Assembly (NCBI GenBank): GCA_025451725.1
Contig: JANWJX010000023.1
Span: 1-64,000, forward strand
Source of the DNA: Allostellaceae bacterium
GTDB lineage: Bacteria; Pseudomonadota; Alphaproteobacteria; ATCC43930; CGMCC-115725
Length of the DNA stretch: 64,000 nt
Reading direction: 5' to 3'
This document shows, in pieces, positions 51,492-62,777 of this stretch. The notes beneath the pieces are model-generated. The model was not told the origin of the DNA and made no database searches. It worked only from the letters and a program-made list of their open reading frames with translations. Each line of letters starts with the position of its first letter. Within the stretch, counting starts at the first letter, position 1. A program made the position numbers and the translations under genes.

Positions 51492-53432
51492 TCACGCGCT
51501 CCGCCAGAACAGGAACCAGGAAACGAAGATCGCGACGCCGATCACCATCGCGAAGGCGTACTGGAATACATAGCCCGATTGCAGGCGGCTGGCGCGAACC
51601 GACAGGTCGCCTGTCACTTCGGAAATGCCGTCTGGGCCGAACCCGTCGATCACCATACCGTCGCCGCGCCGCCACAACACGCGCGCCAGCCAGAAGGCGG
51701 GTCGAACAAAGATGAAATTATAGATCTCGTCGAAATACCACTTGTTGAGCAGGAACAAATACAGCGGCTCGAAGGCGCGGGCCGCCGCGGCGGGCACGCC
51801 GGTTTGGCGGATGTAGGCGTACCAGGCGGTCGCGATGCCGGCGAGGCCGGCGACCAGCGGCAGGGCCGAGACCCAACCGGGTACCGTCTCCGCTCCGGCG
51901 ATGCCGGGATGCGACGGCAACACCACGATGGCGTTGCCCCAGAACTCTTTCGCGCCCTCGCCGACGAACCAGTGATAGCCGAGCCCGCCCATCACCAGCG
52001 CGCCCGCCGCCAGGATATAGAGCGGGATAAGCATCACGTTCGGCGATTCATGCACGTGGTGCAGCGTGTCGTGATCGGCGCGGCTGTGGCCGTGGAAGGT
52101 CAGGAACAGGAGGCGCCAGGAATAGAACGCCGTCAGGAACGCGGCGAAGCAGCCGAGCACGAACGCGTACTGGCCGACCTCGGTGCCGGAGGCGTAAGTC
52201 GCCTCGAGAATCATGTCCTTGGAGAAATAGCCGGCGAAAGGCGGGATGCCGGCGAGCGCCAGGCTGCCGATCCACATCACGACATAGGTGATGGGAATGA
52301 GCTTCCACAGCCCGCCCATCTTGCGCATATCCTGCTCGCCCGACATGGCATGGATCACCGAACCAGCCGACAGGAACAGCAGCGCCTTGAAAAAGGCGTG
52401 CGTGATGAGGTGGAACATCGAGGCCTGATAGGCCGAGACGCCCGCCGCGAAGAACATGTAGCCGAGCTGCGAGCAGGTCGAATAGGCGATCACTTTCTTG
52501 ATGTCGTTCTGGGCGATGCCGACGCTGGCGGCGAACACGCAGGTGGTGCCACCGATCACCACCACGAAACCCAGCGCGATCGGCGCATATTCGAACATCG
52601 GCGACAGGCGGCACACCATGAACACGCCGGCCGTCACCATCGTCGCGGCGTGGATCAGGGCCGAGACCGGCGTGGGGCCTTCCATCGCGTCGGGCAGCCA
52701 GGTATGCAGCCCGATCTGCGCCGACTTGCCCATCGCGCCGATGAACAGAAGGATGCAAGCGACGGTCAGGGCGTCGGCATGCATGCCGAGGAACACGAAA
52801 GTCTTGCCGGCCATCGCCGGCGCGGCGCCGAACACCGGCGCGAAGTCGAGCGTGCCGAACAGGTAATAGACAGCGAAAATGCCGAGGGCGAAGCCGAAAT
52901 CGCCGATGCGGTTGACGACGAAGGCCTTGATGGCGGCGGCATTGGCGCTCGGCCGGTCGTACCAAAAGCCAATCAGCAGATACGAGGCGAGGCCGACACC
53001 CTCCCAGCCGAAGAACATCTGTACGAAGTTGCTGGCCGTCACCAGCATCAGCATGAAGAAGGTGAACAGGCTGAGATAGGCCATGAAGCGCGGGATCGAC
53101 GGATCCTCGGCCATGTAGCCGACGGAATAGACGTGGATCACGAACGACACGACCGTGACCATCGCCAGCATCACGGCAGAGAGCGTGTCGAGCTTCAGCG
53201 CCCAGGCAAGCTTGAGCTGGCCGGCGTCGATCCAGGTGAACACCGGCACGGTCGCGGTGTGGTGCCAGACCGCGATGTCGTTGAAGACCACGACGCCGCA
53301 TACCGCCGCGAGGCCGAGACAGCCGCAAGTGACGATCTGCGACGCGCGGTCCCCGATGGCTCGGCCGAAAAGCCCGGCGATGATGGCGCCGAGCAGCGGC
53401 AGGAAAACGGCAGGAAGGGCGAGATCGGCCAC
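51492..53432 (-). CDS. nuoL: NADH-quinone oxidoreductase subunit L
   Basis: A 646-residue distal antiporter-like subunit. Marks are [41 protein letters not shown] (conserved Lys and His neighbours) and [17 protein letters not shown], with the long C-terminal lateral helix closing the chain. The start is a GTG at 53430-53432 placed 4 bp after the nuoK stop; no ATG is near in frame. It carries the half-channel at the far end of the membrane arm. Confidence 0.97.
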   Translation of the reverse strand: MADLALPAVFLPLLGAIIAGLFGRAIGDRASQIVTCGCLGLAAVCGVVVFNDIAVWHHTATVPVFTWIDAGQLKLAWALKLDTLSAVMLAMVTVVSFVIHVYSVGYMAEDPSIPRFMAYLSLFTFFMLMLVTASNFVQMFFGWEGVGLASYLLIGFWYDRPSANAAAIKAFVVNRIGDFGFALGIFAVYYLFGTLDFAPVFGAAPAMAGKTFVFLGMHADALTVACILLFIGAMGKSAQIGLHTWLPDAMEGPTPVSALIHAATMVTAGVFMVCRLSPMFEYAPIALGFVVVIGGTTCVFAASVGIAQNDIKKVIAYSTCSQLGYMFFAAGVSAYQASMFHLITHAFFKALLFLSAGSVIHAMSGEQDMRKMGGLWKLIPITYVVMWIGSLALAGIPPFAGYFSKDMILEATYASGTEVGQYAFVLGCFAAFLTAFYSWRLLFLTFHGHSRADHDTLHHVHESPNVMLIPLYILAAGALVMGGLGYHWFVGEGAKEFWGNAIVVLPSHPGIAGAETVPGWVSALPLVAGLAGIATAWYAYIRQTGVPAAAARAFEPLYLFLLNKWYFDEIYNFIFVRPAFWLARVLWRRGDGMVIDGFGPDGISEVTGDLSVRASRLQSGYVFQYAFAMVIGVAIFVSWFLFWRSA

Positions 53433-53436
53433 TTGG

Positions 53437-53745
53437 TCAGCCCTTCAACAGGTCGATGTCGGCGACCGCGATGGTGCCGCGGTTGCGGAAATAGATGACG
53501 AGAATGGCGAGGCCGATGGCCGCCTCGGCCGCGGCGACGGTGAGGACGAACATGGCGAAGACCTGTCCGACCAGATCGCCCAGGAACGACGAGAACGCGA
53601 CGAAATTGATGTTCACCGACAGCAGCATCAGCTCGATCGACATCAGGATGATGATGACGTTCTTGCGATTGAGGAAGATGCCGAAAATGCCGAGCGTGAA
53701 CAGGATCGCGGCGACGGTCAGGTAATGGGCAAGGCCGATTTCCAT
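53437..53745 (-). CDS. nuoK: NADH-quinone oxidoreductase subunit K
   Basis: A 102-residue three-helix subunit of the complex I membrane arm. The conserved Glu residues in [20 protein letters not shown] and in [14 protein letters not shown] lie on the central hydrophilic axis for proton transfer. The ATG at 53745 overlaps the nuoJ stop by one base (TAATG), a coupled start. Confidence 0.96.
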   Translation of the reverse strand: MEIGLAHYLTVAAILFTLGIFGIFLNRKNVIIILMSIELMLLSVNINFVAFSSFLGDLVGQVFAMFVLTVAAAEAAIGLAILVIYFRNRGTIAVADIDLLKG

Positions 53746-54377
53746 TATCGCACCCCCTGCCCTTCGCCGACGCCTTCGCCGGTCTTCACCTTGACCAGTT
53801 CGATGGCGGAGGCGCGGTTGCGCGACACCTGCTCGGCGATGTTCTGGCGGCGCGCGTCGGGCTTGTGGCGCAGCGTCAGGACGATGGCGCCGATCATCGC
53901 GATCAGCAGGATCACGCCAGACGCCTGAAAAGCGTAGGCATATTTGGTGTACAGCAGATCGCCAAGCGCGGCCGTGTTGGTGACGTGCGCCTGCGGCATC
54001 GGCGCGGCCAACGACTGATTGACAGCCGGCGCGAACGCCCAGGCGCCGAACACCAGGATCAACTCGACCGCGAGAATGATGCCGACCGTCGCGCCGATGG
54101 GTAAATAACGCACCACGCCTTCGCGCAGCTTGGCGAAGTCGATATCAAGCATCATCACCACGAACAGGAACAGCACCGCGACCGCGCCGACATAGACGAT
54201 GACCAGGATCATCGCCAGGAACTCGGCGCCGAGCAGCACGAACAGGCCGGCGGAATTGAAAAACGCGAGGATCAGGAACAGCACCGAGTGAACCGGGTTG
54301 CGCGCCGTGATGACCAGCACGCCCGACGCCACGGCGACGGCGGCAAAGAGATAGAAGCAAATCGCCTGGACGATCAT
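53745..54377 (-). CDS. nuoJ: NADH-quinone oxidoreductase subunit J
   Basis: A 210-residue membrane subunit with five helices. Family marks are [24 protein letters not shown] and [28 protein letters not shown], whose third helix carries the pi-bulge involved in coupling. A polar C-terminal tail of about 45 residues follows the last helix. ATG at 54377 overlaps the nuoI stop (ATGA). Confidence 0.96.
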   Translation of the reverse strand: MIVQAICFYLFAAVAVASGVLVITARNPVHSVLFLILAFFNSAGLFVLLGAEFLAMILVIVYVGAVAVLFLFVVMMLDIDFAKLREGVVRYLPIGATVGIILAVELILVFGAWAFAPAVNQSLAAPMPQAHVTNTAALGDLLYTKYAYAFQASGVILLIAMIGAIVLTLRHKPDARRQNIAEQVSRNRASAIELVKVKTGEGVGEGQGVR

Positions 54378-54862
54378 CGGTAGGGTGCGTCCAAGGCGAT
54401 GTTATTGGCGATCTCTTCTTCCCAGCGGTCGCCGTTCGCCATGAGCTTTTCCTTGTCGTAGAAAAGTTCCTCGCGGGTCTCGGCGGCAAACTCGAAATTC
54501 GGCCCTTCAACGATGGCGTCGACCGGGCACGCTTCCTGGCAGAAACCGCAATAGATGCACTTGGTCATGTCGATGTCGTAGCGCGTAGTGCGGCGGCTGC
54601 CGTCCTCGCGCGCTTCGGCCTCGATGGTGATGGCAAGCGCCGGGCAGATCGCCTCGCACAATTTGCAGGCGATGCAGCGCTCCTCGCCGTTGGGATAGCG
54701 GCGCAGCGCGTGCTCGCCGCGGAAGCGCGGGCTGAGCGGTCCTTTTTCATGCGGATAGTTGACCGTCGCCGCCGGCTTGAACATATACCGGAAGGTCAGG
54801 CCGAGCCCTGCGACCAGTTCGGCCAGGAGAACGCTGGCGATGCCGCGATCCTGAATAGCCAT
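54374..54862 (-). CDS. nuoI: NADH-quinone oxidoreductase subunit I
   Basis: A 162-residue peripheral-arm subunit with two 4Fe-4S clusters (N6a and N6b). The motifs are [12 protein letters not shown] and [12 protein letters not shown], each followed by the Pro that closes the fold. The N-terminal amphipathic helix touches the membrane arm. It passes electrons from NuoG to NuoB. It lies 10 bp after nuoH and overlaps nuoJ by four bases. Confidence 0.97.
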   Translation of the reverse strand: MAIQDRGIASVLLAELVAGLGLTFRYMFKPAATVNYPHEKGPLSPRFRGEHALRRYPNGEERCIACKLCEAICPALAITIEAEAREDGSRRTTRYDIDMTKCIYCGFCQEACPVDAIVEGPNFEFAAETREELFYDKEKLMANGDRWEEEIANNIALDAPYR

Positions 54863-54872
54863 CGGCGCCTCC

Positions 54873-55889
54873 CTATGCTCCCACGGGCAACCAGCCGGTC
54901 CAGACCAGAACGCCGGCCGTCAGGACCAGCCAGAACAACGATAGCGGCAGAAACACTTTCCAGCCGAGCCGCATGAGCTGGTCGTAGCGATAGCGCGGGA
55001 ACGTCGCGCGCACCCAGAGAAACGCGAACAACACGAAGCAGACCTTGAGCACGAACCAGATAGTGCCGTAAGGCGCGTGCGCCGGCGTGATGCCGAACGG
55101 CGGCAGCCAGCCGCCGAGGAACAGGATACTGGTCATCGCGCTCATCAGGATCATGTTCACGTATTCGCCGAGATAGAACAGCGCGAACGACATCGAGGAA
55201 TATTCGACGAAGAAACCGGCGACCAGCTCGCTCTCGCCCTCGGGCAGGTCGAACGGCGCGCGGTTGGTCTCCGCCAGTCCCGAGATGAAGAACACGATGA
55301 ACATCGGGAACAGCGGGATGAAGAACCAGAGATGCTGTTGCGCCAGCACGATCTTCGACAGGTTCAGCGATCCGACGCACAGCAGCACCGTCACCAGCAC
55401 GAAGCCGATCGACACTTCGTACGACACCATCTGCGCCGCCGAACGTAGCCCGCCGAGGAACGCGTATTTCGAATTCGACGCCCAGCCCGCCATGATGATG
55501 CCGTAGACGCCGAGCGACGAGATGGCGAACAGGTACAGGATGCCGACATTGATGTTGGCCAGCACCATGCCGTCGCCGAACGGAATCACCGCCCAGGCGA
55601 CGAGGCTCAGCGTGAATAGCACCATCGGCGCGATCAGGAAGATCGCGGTGTTGGCGCCGCTCGGGATGATGGTTTCCTTGGTGATGAGCTTGACCGCATC
55701 AGCCCAGGGCTGCAGCAGGCCGAACGGGCCGATCACGTTCGGACCTTTGCGCCGCTGCATCAGCGCCAGCACCTTGCGCTCGAAATAGGTTAGATACGCC
55801 ATCGACACGGCGATCACGACCGCGATCAGCAAGACCTCGAGGATCGTGATGATCGTTGGCCAGAAATAGCCGGACCAGAAATCGGTCAT
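54873..55889 (-). CDS. nuoH: NADH-quinone oxidoreductase subunit H
   Basis: A 338-residue, eight-helix subunit that forms the quinone chamber with NuoB and NuoD. Marks are [34 protein letters not shown] and [20 protein letters not shown], the conserved acidic loop at the quinone site. ATG at 55889 overlaps the nuoG stop (ATGA). An upstream frame to 56048 is only out-of-frame nuoG. Confidence 0.97.
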   Translation of the reverse strand: MTDFWSGYFWPTIITILEVLLIAVVIAVSMAYLTYFERKVLALMQRRKGPNVIGPFGLLQPWADAVKLITKETIIPSGANTAIFLIAPMVLFTLSLVAWAVIPFGDGMVLANINVGILYLFAISSLGVYGIIMAGWASNSKYAFLGGLRSAAQMVSYEVSIGFVLVTVLLCVGSLNLSKIVLAQQHLWFFIPLFPMFIVFFISGLAETNRAPFDLPEGESELVAGFFVEYSSMSFALFYLGEYVNMILMSAMTSILFLGGWLPPFGITPAHAPYGTIWFVLKVCFVLFAFLWVRATFPRYRYDQLMRLGWKVFLPLSLFWLVLTAGVLVWTGWLPVGA

Positions 55890-57898
55890 GCGCTTTTCCG
55901 GGCCGGGATGGCCTTGGCGGCGACCGCACCGGCGCAGGCCGCCATCGTCGGCGAGGCGCGGCTGATGGCGTCGGTGCGGTAGAAATCGGCAACCGGGTAG
56001 ACGAAGGGCGCAGGATCGATGCTCCCCGCCGCGCCGAACGCGCTCCACGGCGCGGGCACGCGCTCGTCGATATGGGCGAAGAGCGGGTTGGCGGCGATCA
56101 GCCCGGCGCGGACATCGCGCAGATTGTTGTAGGGCAGCGTCTTACCCAGCGCCTCGGATAGCGCGCGGACGATTGCCCAGTCCTCGCGCGCGTCGCCTGG
56201 CGGGAACACGGCGCGGCGCCCGAGTTGCACCCGGCCCTCGGTGTTGACGTAAGTCGCGTCCTTTTCGGTGTAGGCCGCGCCCGGCAGGATCACGTCGGCG
56301 CGGCGTGCGCCGGAATCGCCGTGATGGCCCTGATAGATGACGAACGTCTTGCCGAGCTTGGTGGTGTCGATCTCGTCGGCGTCGAGCAGGTAGAGAATGT
56401 CGATCTCGCCCTTCTCGCATCCGGCCAGGATCGCCGCCGTGTCGCGACCGCCCTGCCCCGGCACGAAGCCGAGATCGAGCCCGCCGACCCGCGACGCCGC
56501 GAGCTGGAGCACGTTGAAGCCGTTCCAGCCTTCGCGCGGTTCGACCAGCGCGCGGGAAGCGGCGAGGATCGCAGCGCCGTCCTTGCGGCGCAGCGCGCTC
56601 GTGCCGACAATCACCATCGGCGCCTTCGCGTCCTTGAGGAACGCGGCCGCGCCCGCCATGTCGATCTGCTGCGCCGGGTAGGTCAGGTCCAGCGCCGGAC
56701 CGACATAGCCGACCTTGAACCCGCCCGCGAGCCAGCGCTTGCGAAGCCGCGCGTTGATAATCGGCGCCTCGACCTTGGGGTTGGTGCCGATCAGCAGGCA
56801 GCGGTCCGCCTGCTCGATGCCGGCGATACCCGTGTTGAAGATATACGAGGCGCGCACGCGGGGATCGGCATAGGCGCCGTCCTGACGGCAATCGAAATTC
56901 GCCGAACCGAGCGCCTTCATCAGTTCCTTCAGCGCCAGCATGCTTTCGCAATCAGCGAGGTCGCCGGCAATGGCGGCGATGCGCGAGCCCGGCACCTGCG
57001 CCGCGCGCTCGGCGATCACCGCGAATGCTTCGCGCCACTCCACCTCATGCAGCTTGCCGTTGCGCCGGACATAGGGCCGGTCGAGCCGGTTGCGCTTCAG
57101 ACCGTCAAGCGCGAAGCGGGTCTTGTCGGAAATCCACTCCTCGTTGATGTCCTCGTGAAGCCGCGGCAGCACGCGCAGCACGGCGCCGCCGCGTGAATCG
57201 ATGCGGATGTTGCTGCCGACCGCGTCGAGCACGTCGACGGATTCCGTTTTTCGCAGCTCCCACGGCCGCGCGATGAACTCGTACGGCTTCGAGGTCAGTG
57301 CGCCAACCGGGCAGAGATCGATGATGTTGGCCGACAGTTCGGAGCCGAGCGCCATCCCGACATAGGTGGTGATTTCGGAATCCTCGCCGCGATTGACCAT
57401 GCCCAATTCGGACACGCCGGCGACATCGGTCAGGAATCGGACGCAGCGCGTGCAGTGGATGCACCGCGTCATCGCGGTTGCGACCAGCGGGCCGAAATCC
57501 TTTTCCTTCACCGCGCGCTTGGCTTCCTTGTAGCGGCTGCGGTCGAAGCCGTAGGCCATCGCCTGATCCTGCAAATCGCACTCGCCACCCTGATCGCAGA
57601 TCGGACAATCGAGCGGATGATTGATCAGCAGGAATTCCATCACGCCGTGGCGCGCCTTTTTGGCGCGCTCACTTTGCGTATGGACCACCATGCCATCGGA
57701 AACCGGCTGGGCGCAGGACGCGATCGGTTTCGGCGCCTTTTCCTGCTCGACCAGGCACATGCGGCAATTGCCGGCGATGGCGAGGCGCTGGTGGTAGCAG
57801 AAATGCGGAATCTCGATGCCGAGTTGTTGCGCCGCCTGAAGCACCGTGGTGTTCGCCGGAACCTCGACCTCGCGGCCGTCGATGGTGAGTTTCGGCAT
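55886..57898 (-). CDS. nuoG: NADH-quinone oxidoreductase subunit G
   Basis: A 670-residue Fe-S subunit of the peripheral arm, the shorter Paracoccus-like form. The N-terminal 2Fe-2S domain has the ligands in [18 protein letters not shown] and the later [27 protein letters not shown] binds a 4Fe-4S cluster with a His ligand nearby. [11 protein letters not shown] gives another cluster. The molybdopterin-oxidoreductase-like body follows without Mo ligands. It overlaps nuoH at its end and starts 3 bp after nuoF stops. Confidence 0.96.
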   Translation of the reverse strand: MPKLTIDGREVEVPANTTVLQAAQQLGIEIPHFCYHQRLAIAGNCRMCLVEQEKAPKPIASCAQPVSDGMVVHTQSERAKKARHGVMEFLLINHPLDCPICDQGGECDLQDQAMAYGFDRSRYKEAKRAVKEKDFGPLVATAMTRCIHCTRCVRFLTDVAGVSELGMVNRGEDSEITTYVGMALGSELSANIIDLCPVGALTSKPYEFIARPWELRKTESVDVLDAVGSNIRIDSRGGAVLRVLPRLHEDINEEWISDKTRFALDGLKRNRLDRPYVRRNGKLHEVEWREAFAVIAERAAQVPGSRIAAIAGDLADCESMLALKELMKALGSANFDCRQDGAYADPRVRASYIFNTGIAGIEQADRCLLIGTNPKVEAPIINARLRKRWLAGGFKVGYVGPALDLTYPAQQIDMAGAAAFLKDAKAPMVIVGTSALRRKDGAAILAASRALVEPREGWNGFNVLQLAASRVGGLDLGFVPGQGGRDTAAILAGCEKGEIDILYLLDADEIDTTKLGKTFVIYQGHHGDSGARRADVILPGAAYTEKDATYVNTEGRVQLGRRAVFPPGDAREDWAIVRALSEALGKTLPYNNLRDVRAGLIAANPLFAHIDERVPAPWSAFGAAGSIDPAPFVYPVADFYRTDAISRASPTMAACAGAVAAKAIPARKSA

Positions 57899-57901
57899 CG
57901 T

Positions 57902-59185
57902 CTACTCCGCCGCCATCGGCCGCGCGCCGCGCTCGGCGATGCGCTTTTCCATCTCGGGCCGGAAATGCCGGATCAGGCCTTGCACCGGCCACGCCGCGCC
58001 TTCGCCGAACGCGCAGATCGTGTGCCCCTCGATCTGGGTCGTCACGGTCTGCAACAGGTCGATGTCGGAAATATCCGCGTCGCCTTTGGCGATGCGCTCC
58101 AGCATGCGCCACATCCAGCCGGTGCCTTCGCGGCACGGCGTGCACTGGCCACAGCTTTCATGCTTGTAAAACTTCGCGATCCGCGCGAACGCCTTGATGA
58201 TGTCGGTGGACTTGTCCATCACCACGATGGCGGCGGTGCCGAGGCCCGACTTTGCGTCGCGGAGCGCGTCGAAATCCATCAGGATCGTGTCGGCGATCGA
58301 CTTCGACAACACCGGCATCGACGAGCCGCCGGGGATCACCGCCAGCAGGTTGTCCCAGCCGCCGCGCACGCCGCCGGCATGCGTTTCGATCAGCTCGCGC
58401 AGCGGAATGCTCATCGCCTCTTCGACGTTGCATGGCTTGTTCACGTGGCCGGAAATGCAGAAAACCTTGGTGCCTTCGTTCTTGGGCCGGCCAAAGCTGG
58501 CGAACCATGGCGCGCCACGGCGCAGGATGGTCGGCACCACCGCCAGCGTCTCGACATTGTTGACCGTCGAGGGACAGCCGAACAGCCCGACCCCCGCCGG
58601 GAACGGCGGCTTCAAACGCGGCTTGCCGGGCTTGCCTTCGAGGCTTTCGAGCAAGCCCATTTCTTCGCCGCAGATATAGGCGCCGGCGCCGCGATGAAGA
58701 TACAGGTCGAAATCGAAGCCCGAGCCGCATGCGTTCTTGCCGAGGAAGCCGGCCGCGTAAGCCTGCTCGATCGCAGCCTGAAGATTCAGCGCCTCGTTAT
58801 AGAATTCACCGCGGATATAGATGTAGCCGGCGGTCGCGCCCATCGCCGCGCCCGCGAGCAGGCAACCCTCGACCAGCTTATGCGGATCGTTGCGGATGAT
58901 GTCGCGGTCCTTGCAGGTGCCGGGCTCGGATTCGTCGGCATTGACGACGAGATAGCACGGCCGGTCGCTCTGCTTCGGCATGAACGACCATTTCAGTCCG
59001 GTCGGGAAGCCCGCGCCGCCCCGGCCGCGCAGGCCCGAATTCTTCACCTCGTTTACCAGCCAGTCGCGGCCCTTAAGGATCAAGTCCTTGGTGCCGTCCC
59101 AATCGCCGCGCGCCTGCGCGCCTTTGAGCGTCCAGTCAAACTGGCCGTAGAGATTGGTGAAGACGCGGTCTTTATCGGCGAGCAT
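57902..59185 (-). CDS. nuoF: NADH-quinone oxidoreductase subunit F
   Basis: A 427-residue flavoprotein that oxidises NADH. The NADH/FMN site has [16 protein letters not shown] and [17 protein letters not shown]. The N3 4Fe-4S cluster ligands are in [11 protein letters not shown], with the last Cys in HTICAFG. The ATG at 59185 overlaps the nuoE stop by one base (TGATG), consistent with NuoE-NuoF being assembled together. Confidence 0.97.
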   Translation of the reverse strand: MLADKDRVFTNLYGQFDWTLKGAQARGDWDGTKDLILKGRDWLVNEVKNSGLRGRGGAGFPTGLKWSFMPKQSDRPCYLVVNADESEPGTCKDRDIIRNDPHKLVEGCLLAGAAMGATAGYIYIRGEFYNEALNLQAAIEQAYAAGFLGKNACGSGFDFDLYLHRGAGAYICGEEMGLLESLEGKPGKPRLKPPFPAGVGLFGCPSTVNNVETLAVVPTILRRGAPWFASFGRPKNEGTKVFCISGHVNKPCNVEEAMSIPLRELIETHAGGVRGGWDNLLAVIPGGSSMPVLSKSIADTILMDFDALRDAKSGLGTAAIVVMDKSTDIIKAFARIAKFYKHESCGQCTPCREGTGWMWRMLERIAKGDADISDIDLLQTVTTQIEGHTICAFGEGAAWPVQGLIRHFRPEMEKRIAERGARPMAAE

Positions 59186-59811
59186 CAGGTCGCGCCCTTC
59201 GCGAAAGTCACATCCTTGAGCGTGGTCTGGCCGCCTTCCGGCGCCGAACCCTGGCGATGTTTGACCGAGCCGATGGGAGGCTTGCGGCCTTGCGCCAGCG
59301 CGTCGAGCAGCGCCTCGGTCGACGGCCCGTCCAAATCTTCGTAGAAATCGTCGTTGACCTGGATGACCGGCGCGTTGACGCAGGCGCCGAGACATTCGAC
59401 CTCGATCAGCGTGAACTTGCCGTCGCCGGTCGTCTCGTTCATGCCGATGCCGAGCTTTTTCTCGCACGCCTTCACGACCTCGTCCGAGCCACGCAGCCAG
59501 CATGGCGTCGTGGTGCAGACCTGCAAGAGATGCTTCCCGACCGGCCGCAGATGAAACATGGTGTAGAACGTCGCGACCTCGTAGACGCGGATCGGCGCAA
59601 TCTCGAGCAGGCCCGCGACGTAATCCATCGCCGCGCGCGGCAACCAGTTGTTATGCTGCCGCTGCGCCAGGTCGAGCAGCGCCAGAACCGCGCTCTGTTG
59701 GCGCCCCGCCGGATATTTGGCGATGGCGGCTTTCGCCTTGGCCAGATTCTCCGGCGTGAATTCGAAGCTCGCCGGCTGATCGACCGGACGCGTATCGACG
59801 GCGCCGCTCAC
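59185..59811 (-). CDS. nuoE: NADH-quinone oxidoreductase subunit E
   Basis: A 208-residue thioredoxin-like 2Fe-2S subunit (cluster N1a). The Cys ligands are in [11 protein letters not shown] and [11 protein letters not shown]. The C-terminus has an extra tail of about 40 residues past the core (from about 165), rich in Gly and Lys. The start is a GTG at 59809-59811 overlapping the nuoD stop (GTGA). A longer frame to 59886 is out-of-frame nuoD sequence. Confidence 0.95.
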   Translation of the reverse strand: MSGAVDTRPVDQPASFEFTPENLAKAKAAIAKYPAGRQQSAVLALLDLAQRQHNNWLPRAAMDYVAGLLEIAPIRVYEVATFYTMFHLRPVGKHLLQVCTTTPCWLRGSDEVVKACEKKLGIGMNETTGDGKFTLIEVECLGACVNAPVIQVNDDFYEDLDGPSTEALLDALAQGRKPPIGSVKHRQGSAPEGGQTTLKDVTFAKGAT

Positions 59812-61001
59812 CGGTCGATCTCCCCGAACACGATGTCCATCGAACCGATGGTCGCCACCAGATCGGCGAGCATGAGGCCCTTGCACATGAAATCGGTTGC
59901 TTGCAGGAACGCAAAGCTCGGCGCCCGCAATTTACAACGATAAGGCCGGTTGGTGCCGTCGGAGACGAGATAGACGCCGAACTCGCCCTTCGGCGCCTCG
60001 ACCGCCGTATAGGTCTCGCCTGCCGGGACGTGATAGCCCTCGGTGTAGAGCTTGAAATGATGGATCAGCGCTTCCATCGAATGTTTCATCTCGGCGCGCT
60101 TCGGCGGCGTCACCTTGTGATTGTTCACCACGACCGGGCCGAGTGGCATTTTCTCGATCGCCTGGCGGATGATCTTGATCGACTGGCGCATCTCCTCGAT
60201 GCGCACGAGATAGCGGTCCCAAGAATCGCCGTGCTTACCGATGGGAATGTCGAACTCCATCGCCGCGTAGGCGTCGTAGGGCTGCGCCTTGCGCAAATCC
60301 CAGGCGATGCCCGAGCCGCGCAGCATCGGGCCCGACAGGCCCCAATCCATCGCGTCCTTGGCGTTGATGATGCCGATATCGACGGTGCGTTCCTTGAAGA
60401 TGCGATTGTCCGACAGCAATTCCTCGAGATCGTCGATCTTTTGCGGGAATTGCTCGGTGAAACCCATGATGTCGTCGCACAGGCCTTCCGGCATGTCCTG
60501 ATGCACGCCGCCGGGACGGAAATACGCGGCATGAAAGCGCGCGCCGGAGACGCGCTCGTGAAACTCGAGCAGCTTTTCGCGTTCCTCGAAATACCAGAAG
60601 AACGGCGTAATCGCGCCTGTATCCATCGCCATCGCCGGCACGGCGAGCAGGTGATTAAGTACGCGCGTGATCTCGGCGAACAGCACGCGGATATACTGCG
60701 CGCGAGGCGGCGCCTCGATGCCTAGCAGCTTTTCGACTGCCAGCGCGTAGGCATGCTCCTGGCACATCGGCGAGACATAATCGAGCCGGTCGAAATACGG
60801 CAGCGCCTGGAGATAGGTCTTGTACTCGATCAGCTTTTCGGTACCGCGATGGAGGAGCCCGATATGCGGATCGGCGCGCTCCACCACTTCACCATCCATC
60901 TCGAGTACCAGGCGCAGCACGCCATGCGCGGCCGGATGCTGCGGTCCGAAATTGATCGTGAAGTTCTTGATCTGATTCTGAAGATCGCCGGCGTCGGTCA
61001 T
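59808..61001 (-). CDS. nuoD: NADH-quinone oxidoreductase subunit D
   Basis: A 397-residue 49-kDa-type subunit lining the quinone pocket with NuoB. Markers include [13 protein letters not shown] near residue 20 (the quinone-site His), [14 protein letters not shown] and DPHIG. It is related to the hydrogenase large subunit but lacks metal ligands. ATG at 61001 overlaps the nuoC stop (ATGA). NuoC and NuoD are separate genes, not fused as in E. coli. Confidence 0.97.
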   Translation of the reverse strand: MTDAGDLQNQIKNFTINFGPQHPAAHGVLRLVLEMDGEVVERADPHIGLLHRGTEKLIEYKTYLQALPYFDRLDYVSPMCQEHAYALAVEKLLGIEAPPRAQYIRVLFAEITRVLNHLLAVPAMAMDTGAITPFFWYFEEREKLLEFHERVSGARFHAAYFRPGGVHQDMPEGLCDDIMGFTEQFPQKIDDLEELLSDNRIFKERTVDIGIINAKDAMDWGLSGPMLRGSGIAWDLRKAQPYDAYAAMEFDIPIGKHGDSWDRYLVRIEEMRQSIKIIRQAIEKMPLGPVVVNNHKVTPPKRAEMKHSMEALIHHFKLYTEGYHVPAGETYTAVEAPKGEFGVYLVSDGTNRPYRCKLRAPSFAFLQATDFMCKGLMLADLVATIGSMDIVFGEIDR

Positions 61002-61609
61002 TTCTTGGCCTCGCCGGCTTTTTCGTCGCCCGGGAGGATGTTGTTCATGCCTTCCCACGGCGACAGGAAATCGAAGCTGCGGAATTCCTGCTTGAGCTTC
61101 ACAGGCTCGTAGACGACGCGGCGTTGTTCCTCGTCGTAGCGCACCTCGACATAGCCCGTCAGCGGAAAATCCTTCCGCATCGGATGGCCTTCGAAGCCGT
61201 AATCGGTGAGGAGGCGGCGCAGATCGGGATGATCGGAAAAGAAAATGCCGTACAGGTCCCAGGCCTCGCGCTCGTACCAGCCCGCGCTGCTGTAAACGCC
61301 CGTCACCGACGGAACCGGCGTCGCTTCGTCGGTGGCGAGTTTCACGCGGACCCGCTTGTTGTTGCGCAGGCTCAGAAGCTGATAGACGACCTCGAACCGT
61401 TCCGGCCGGTCGGGGTAGTCGACGCCGGAAATATCGAGCAGCACCTCGAAACGCAGCGCCGGATCGTCGCGCAGCTTGGTCAACACCGGGACGATGGATT
61501 CACGTTTCACCGTGACGATCGCCTCACCGTTGCGGATCGAGTTGTCGATCACAACGCCGGGAATCGCGGCGGCAACCATCTCCCCCGATTGCAGTAAAGT
61601 CTCAGCCAT
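60998..61609 (-). CDS. nuoC: NADH-quinone oxidoreductase subunit C
   Basis: A 203-residue 30-kDa-type subunit. The signature is [27 protein letters not shown] shortened here to its core ERE-DLYGI, followed by [13 protein letters not shown]. The N-terminal half gives structural contacts to NuoD. GAGG precedes the ATG at 61609. It is 11 bp after nuoB and overlaps nuoD by four bases. Confidence 0.95.
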   Translation of the reverse strand: MAETLLQSGEMVAAAIPGVVIDNSIRNGEAIVTVKRESIVPVLTKLRDDPALRFEVLLDISGVDYPDRPERFEVVYQLLSLRNNKRVRVKLATDEATPVPSVTGVYSSAGWYEREAWDLYGIFFSDHPDLRRLLTDYGFEGHPMRKDFPLTGYVEVRYDEEQRRVVYEPVKLKQEFRSFDFLSPWEGMNNILPGDEKAGEAKK

Positions 61610-61620
61610 CGCCTCTTTTA

Positions 61621-62133
61621 TCAGCGCGCGAAGACGCGCTCGCGTTTGATCTTCTTTTGGAGTTGCAGGACGCCGTAGAGCAGCGCCTCGGCCGTCGGCG
61701 GACAGCCGGGGACATAAATATCGACCGGCACGATCCGGTCACAGCCGCGCACCACGGAATAGGAATAGTGATAGTAGCCGCCGCCGTTGGCGCACGAACC
61801 CATCGAGATCACCCAGCGCGGCTCGGCCATCTGATCATAGACCTTGCGCAGCGCGGGGGCCATTTTGTTGCACAGCGTGCCGGCGACGATCATCAGGTCG
61901 GACTGGCGCGGCGACGCGCGCGGGAAAATGCCGAACCGGTCAAGATCGTAGCGCGCGCCGATGACATGCATCATTTCGACGGCGCAGCACGCCAAACCAA
62001 ACGTCATCGGCCACAGCGACCCTGTCCGTGCCCAGTTCACGACATCGTCGAGCTTGGCAACCAGAAAACCTTTGTCTTCGACCTCGCCGAGCGCGCGCTT
62101 GAGGAGGACGTCCTGTTCCGCGGTCACTCCCAT
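61621..62133 (-). CDS. nuoB: NADH-quinone oxidoreductase subunit B
   Basis: A 170-residue subunit carrying the terminal 4Fe-4S cluster N2. The ligands are the tandem Cys in [12 protein letters not shown], Cys in GSCANGGG and Cys in [12 protein letters not shown]. Electrons pass from here to quinone. The ATG at 62131-62133 is chosen because AAGGGAG lies 7-10 nt upstream; it overlaps the nuoA end by 10 bp. An ATG seven codons upstream (62154) has no binding site. Confidence 0.95.
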   Translation of the reverse strand: MGVTAEQDVLLKRALGEVEDKGFLVAKLDDVVNWARTGSLWPMTFGLACCAVEMMHVIGARYDLDRFGIFPRASPRQSDLMIVAGTLCNKMAPALRKVYDQMAEPRWVISMGSCANGGGYYHYSYSVVRGCDRIVPVDIYVPGCPPTAEALLYGVLQLQKKIKRERVFAR

Positions 62134-62489
62134 TCCAATGCTCCCTTCCGCCATTCATAAATAAACCCGATGGTCAGAACGGCAAGGAACACGATCATGG
62201 AAAAGAAACCGAACAGGCCGATATGGGCGAGCGACACCGCCCACGGAAACAGGAACGCGACCTCGAGGTCGAAAATGATGAACAGGATGGCCACCAAGTA
62301 GAACCGTACGTCGAATCTGCTGCGCGCGTCGGCGAACGGCTCGAATCCGCATTCGTAAGGTGAGAGCTTTTCGGAATCAGGTTTCTGCTTCGCCGCTACC
62401 AGCGACAGGACCACGATGAAGGCAGCCATACCGCCGGCAATGACGAGGAAGATCAGGATCGGCAAATACCCGCGCAGCAACTCGTTCAT
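62124..62489 (-). CDS. nuoA: NADH-quinone oxidoreductase subunit A
   Basis: A 121-residue three-helix subunit. Marks are [20 protein letters not shown], with the conserved Cys loop near the quinone channel, and [22 protein letters not shown]. It is the first gene of the operon. GTGGAG precedes the ATG at 62489. Only 30 bp separate it from the 3' end of tRNA-Asp on the same strand. Confidence 0.96.
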   Translation of the reverse strand: MNELLRGYLPILIFLVIAGGMAAFIVVLSLVAAKQKPDSEKLSPYECGFEPFADARSRFDVRFYLVAILFIIFDLEVAFLFPWAVSLAHIGLFGFFSMIVFLAVLTIGFIYEWRKGALEWE

Positions 62490-62519
62490 CGCGCGACTCC
62501 ACTGAAAAACACTCGCGGA

Positions 62520-62596
<77 letters not shown>

Positions 62597-62777
62597 GAAT
62601 CCCAAGCCAAAAACCTCGCCTCGGCACTCGAGCGCGACGGCTTCTCGTAACCCGCGCTCCTTGTGGAGTCAAGCATTCGCCCTGCACCGCAGCATGGCTA
62701 CTTTCGGCCTTGCAACAAAGCGGCCGAGTCGGTGTTATGCCACGGCAAATTCAACCAAAAATCTACGGGACCACGCC

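Noticed and set aside
54873-56048. Longer nuoH, nuoD, nuoE, nuoF, nuoM and nuoN starts suggested by open frames
   Set aside because: The extra N-terminal parts are Arg-rich out-of-frame copies of the preceding gene; overlaps of 1-4 bases at conserved starts explain the data better.
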